Positions 4,901 to 6,550 of a stretch of DNA of 6,550 nt are shown piece by piece; within the stretch, counting starts at the first letter, position 1; every line of letters starts with the position of its first letter. Under the pieces are notes generated by a model. The model made no database searches, was not told the DNA's origin, and saw nothing but the letters and a program-made list of their open reading frames with translations. Position numbers and translations under genes: made by a program. The stretch covers positions 1-6,550 of the forward strand of contig CAJPTP010000060.1 in NCBI GenBank assembly GCA_905373555.1. Direction: 5' to 3'. The DNA comes from an uncultured Francisella sp. Its GTDB lineage: Bacteria; Pseudomonadota; Gammaproteobacteria; Burkholderiales; Neisseriaceae.

Positions 4901-6550
4901 TGCGCCAAACCGCGGGCCAGCTCTTGGGCTTGGGCGGCAAGCTCGGGCGCCTTGGCCTCGGCCGCGCGCGCCGACATGGCGTCGCGCAGCGCCCTTAGCT
5001 GATCTTGTCCGGCCTCCAGCCTTCGGCCCAAGCTCTCGTTGTCGCGGCGCAGGGCGTCGAGCTTGGCGCGGGCCTCTTGGGCCCTAGCTTGCGCGCCGAG
5101 CGCCTCTTGGCCCGTTTTTTCGATCGCGGCGTCGATCGCCGCCAACGCGCCGATTTCACGATCCGCCCTCTCCTTCGCGCCTTGGGCCGCCTCAAGCGCT
5201 TGCTTGGCCGCTTGCGCCGCGTCTTTGGATGCCGCCGCGGCGGATTGCGCTTGGCGCGCGGCCTCTTGCGCCGCGGCGGCGTCCTTTTGCGCGCCGAGCG
5301 CCGCCTCTTGCGCCTCTTGCGCCGCTTGGCCCAAAGGCTGCAGCGCCCGGGCCGCGATCGCCCTTTGCAGCGCGCCTTTCGTTTGCGCCTCCCACTTGGC
5401 CTCGTGCGCCGCGACGGCGTCGCTCTGCGCGCGCGCCGCTTGATCCAACTCCTTCCAAGCCAAATAATCCTTGCGCTGCGCCGCGAGCTTTTGGGTTTGG
5501 GCCAGCTCCAAGCGAGCCCGGCCCAGCTTGTCGCCGACTTGGGCGAGCCGGCTTTCCAATTGCGCCCGCTCAAGCGGATCCATCACGCGCGCGGCGTCGG
5601 CGCGCCCTTGGCAAAGGCCGGCCCGCTCGGACGCCTCCTTGGCCAAGGCGAACACCCCCGCGCCGATGGCGCCGTATTCGTCGCGGCGCGTGATTTTTTT
5701 CAGCAAATCGGCCTTGTCTTTGGGGGCGCTGTCCAAAAAGCGGCCAAACTCGCCTTGGGCCAGCATCGCCGAGCGCAAAAACTGGCCAAACTCGATGCGC
5801 AGGGCGTCGCGGGCCCATCCCCGGTAATCCTCGACCTTGGCCATCAACCCCAGACTCCGGGCTGCCTTGCCCGCCGCCGCCTCGCGCGCCAAAAACAGCG
5901 CCCAGCGCGACATGGGCTCGCCCGGCCGCAACGCTTTGAGCTTGCCCCAAAAGCCGGACGCCCCGTCGCCCGCCAGACCCGTGACGTCGTGCGCGGCCAA
6001 GGTTCGCTTCAATTCGGGCGCGGGCGCAGGCTCGTGAGCCGGCGCCGTCGCGGGCGCGGATGCGTCGTTCGATCGCGCCGAATCCGCGGCCGGTTGCGAA
6101 TCGAAACCCAAATCCGAGCCCGACGCCGAATCCGCGCCCTCGGCCGGGTCCGGCTCGCGCTTCGCCTCGCTTTGGCTTGGGCTATCCGAAGCCTCAAGGG
6201 GCGAAAGGGAGACGGATCCCGCGGCCGCTTTGGCTTTGCGCTTGGCGGCCGCCGCCGTCTTGCTTTTGAACGCCAAAAGGCATTCGCACAGGTACACCCG
6301 CCCTTCAAGCTCCACCACGGCCTTGGCGTAAGCCGTTTCGCGCCCCGCGCTCACGCTTTGCGCGACGCCGCTTAGGCTGGGCGTGGGCGAGCGCGGGGTC
6401 ATGCCGTACATGGCCAAGCAAATCGCGTCCAGAATCGTCGACTTGCCCGCGCCCGTGGGCCCGGTGATCGCGAAAACCCCGTCGCGCGTCAACTCGGGGT
6501 CGCCAAAATCAATCACCCACTCGCCTTTGAGCGAATTGAGATTCTTGAAC
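1936..6550 (-). CDS. sbcC: SbcC, ATPase/coiled-coil subunit of the SbcCD nuclease (5' end off window)
   Basis: SbcC is the Rad50-like ATPase that, with nuclease SbcD, opens hairpins and processes DNA ends. Numbering from the first full codon (6549), 1537 residues are visible. The upstream FKNLNSLKGEW continues the frame past any internal start and matches the family N-terminus, so only about 5-10 codons are missing. Motifs in order: Walker A GPTGAGKST (30-38), Q-loop AQGEF (Gln265), zinc-hook CPVC (711-714, bases 4408-4419) between Ala-rich coiled coils, signature LSGGE (1438-1442, bases 2224-2238), Walker B with FLDEGFG (from 1470), and H-switch ISHVE (His1505). All catalytic motifs are intact. 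It is about 490 residues longer than E. coli SbcC (1048). The excess includes low-complexity stretches at about 111-181, 813-900 and 1007-1073, plus longer coiled coils. The stop is TAG. sbcD is expected immediately upstream, beyond the right edge. Confidence 0.95.
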   Translation of the reverse strand, partial: FKNLNSLKGEWVIDFGDPELTRDGVFAITGPTGAGKSTILDAICLAMYGMTPRSPTPSLSGVAQSVSAGRETAYAKAVVELEGRVYLCECLLAFKSKTAAAAKRKAKAAAGSVSLSPLEASDSPSQSEAKREPDPAEGADSASGSDLGFDSQPAADSARSNDASAPATAPAHEPAPAPELKRTLAAHDVTGLAGDGASGFWGKLKALRPGEPMSRWALFLAREAAAGKAARSLGLMAKVEDYRGWARDALRIEFGQFLRSAMLAQGEFGRFLDSAPKDKADLLKKITRRDEYGAIGAGVFALAKEASERAGLCQGRADAARVMDPLERAQLESRLAQVGDKLGRARLELAQTQKLAAQRKDYLAWKELDQAARAQSDAVAAHEAKWEAQTKGALQRAIAARALQPLGQAAQEAQEAALGAQKDAAAAQEAARQAQSAAAASKDAAQAAKQALEAAQGAKERADREIGALAAIDAAIEKTGQEALGAQARAQEARAKLDALRRDNESLGRRLEAGQDQLRALRDAMSARAAEAKAPELAAQAQELARGLAQSLDAASASCGFAAQALAEWSRARSDWASAQERARGAVELLGELRLEAQGLKKRRDQALGGGGKARSARIARAAWQTADALETWGRLRQDAKNAMEKRRLREADAERISEEIQKWTVFIGGLDSAQAGLERKSKELDALRSQCIAQEASVRLLTDLRPGEPCPVCGAPCRDGRALSKRGAEERAKLGRLEARLKAGEESFGADWARARRERQGAEQEMARLEGAEKGAKEDLDRLRKDSGAALKRLATAAKRACAAAQSLADAMGPDGPGERPRGKEEDREASEEARPEAARGDGAASASASDSRRMWAEWARRQSQAAQGFELGLADDALGAPDPDDLFCAPDASGAPVGLEELAAAAAQEARAFDGACALADDADAQLERIEGRLAQIELEAEAAKDREHSAFVASEQAKSEYAARREGLSRALQSAQSAARRLEETAVSCLSAPQDAADRLRRALGFGERGADGGADLTPAGWPDALDRLAQAARDGARLGASGASGASGSLNGAKDAAADCPPSALTEEGRGDALSRAVEAAQFLAGRVADAAAARRRDEGEERRLQAELEKGEVERRFLAQAQSDAQKDAAAKQAEGDRAQAELSRALAERRTRARALGPLLGAGLKELAGDEPTAKLESLFRLRADRARLAAEEAQRAANEADRLAERQSARARAAADQAQAAAADKDLADKRLGEGASAAGFGSEADWRLALGDAPRIAQWTAQREELALARSKADSLAEQARAGKTKLAPDAENGEALEVLQARERQAQEDLMALSRESGALGRALQDDAEKARLKAELQAKADAAARERDDWQTLNGLIGSAEGDRFNLMGMQNIFEALVGHANRYLRRMMGRYELFVDAGAKTAKGEQGFSLSVMDRYQDRRARSCANLSGGERFVASLALALGMIDMGGKKSGASISSVFLDEGFGALDGESLNDALECLSAVSGKGRLLGVISHVEQVKEHFPSRIAVSKSGGRSALQGPGCHRLS
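3401..3427 (-). repeat. nine-base tandem repeat inside sbcC
   Basis: GCGCCCGAT occurs twice exactly (3401-3409, 3410-3418), followed by a degenerate third copy (3419-3427). On the coding strand it yields a Gly-Ala-Ser repeat in a Gly/Ala/Ser/Asp-rich linker of SbcC. The repeats are in frame, so copy-number change would alter only linker length. Confidence 0.7.
5303..5320 (-). repeat. nine-base tandem duplication in the sbcC coiled-coil region
   Basis: GCCTCTTGC is present twice in tandem, encoding repeated Ala-Gln-Glu units in the first coiled-coil arm. Similar GCCTCTTG-type words recur nearby (for example 5261-5269), consistent with growth of the Ala-rich helix by short in-frame duplications. 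Confidence 0.6.

Noticed and set aside
5005..6375. Long open frame (456 codons) on the + strand opposite sbcC, and similar long ones at 2380-3345 and 3378-4550
   Set aside because: They are antisense to a well-supported sbcC, have Arg/Ala/Leu/Pro-rich compositions with no recognisable motif, and are expected by chance in very GC-rich coding DNA.

Overview
This is a GC-rich bacterial window with three protein-coding loci and no sign of a prophage, transposon, CRISPR array, tRNA or rRNA. The DapD sequence resembles the proteobacterial (E. coli-like) succinylase enzyme. Together with an SbcC-type repair ATPase and a small HHE hemerythrin gene, this suggests a proteobacterium, most likely of Burkholderiales type. 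That placement is inferred from remembered family resemblance, not from a search.

Layout: positions 1-136 are a leader region with a promoter-like TAAAAT and a hairpin ahead of a good ribosome binding site. Positions 137-511 (+) encode a small hemerythrin-like protein whose frame is broken by a single in-frame TAG at codon 51 and is otherwise intact. Positions 512-868 are intergenic; they hold a pyrimidine/purine strand-switch tract with a G-quadruplex motif and a very clear bidirectional intrinsic terminator that separates two convergent genes. Positions 869-1687 (-) are dapD, complete. Positions 1688-1935 are the dapD leader, with a weak promoter candidate and an A-rich purine tract. Positions 1936-6550 (-) are sbcC, complete at its 3' end and cut by the right edge only a few codons short of its start.

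The genes do not form an obvious pathway. DapD makes a lysine/diaminopimelate intermediate. SbcC is the ATPase/coiled-coil subunit of the SbcCD nuclease, and its partner sbcD would be expected just beyond the right edge. The hemerythrin-like protein would bind a di-iron centre. sbcC and dapD lie on the same strand but are 248 bases apart, so dapD probably has its own promoter.

The most notable points are the amber-interrupted hemerythrin frame and the unusually large SbcC (at least 1537 residues, against 1048 in E. coli), which carries low-complexity insertions both in its ATPase head and in one coiled-coil arm. I do not see a convincing new biological system here.
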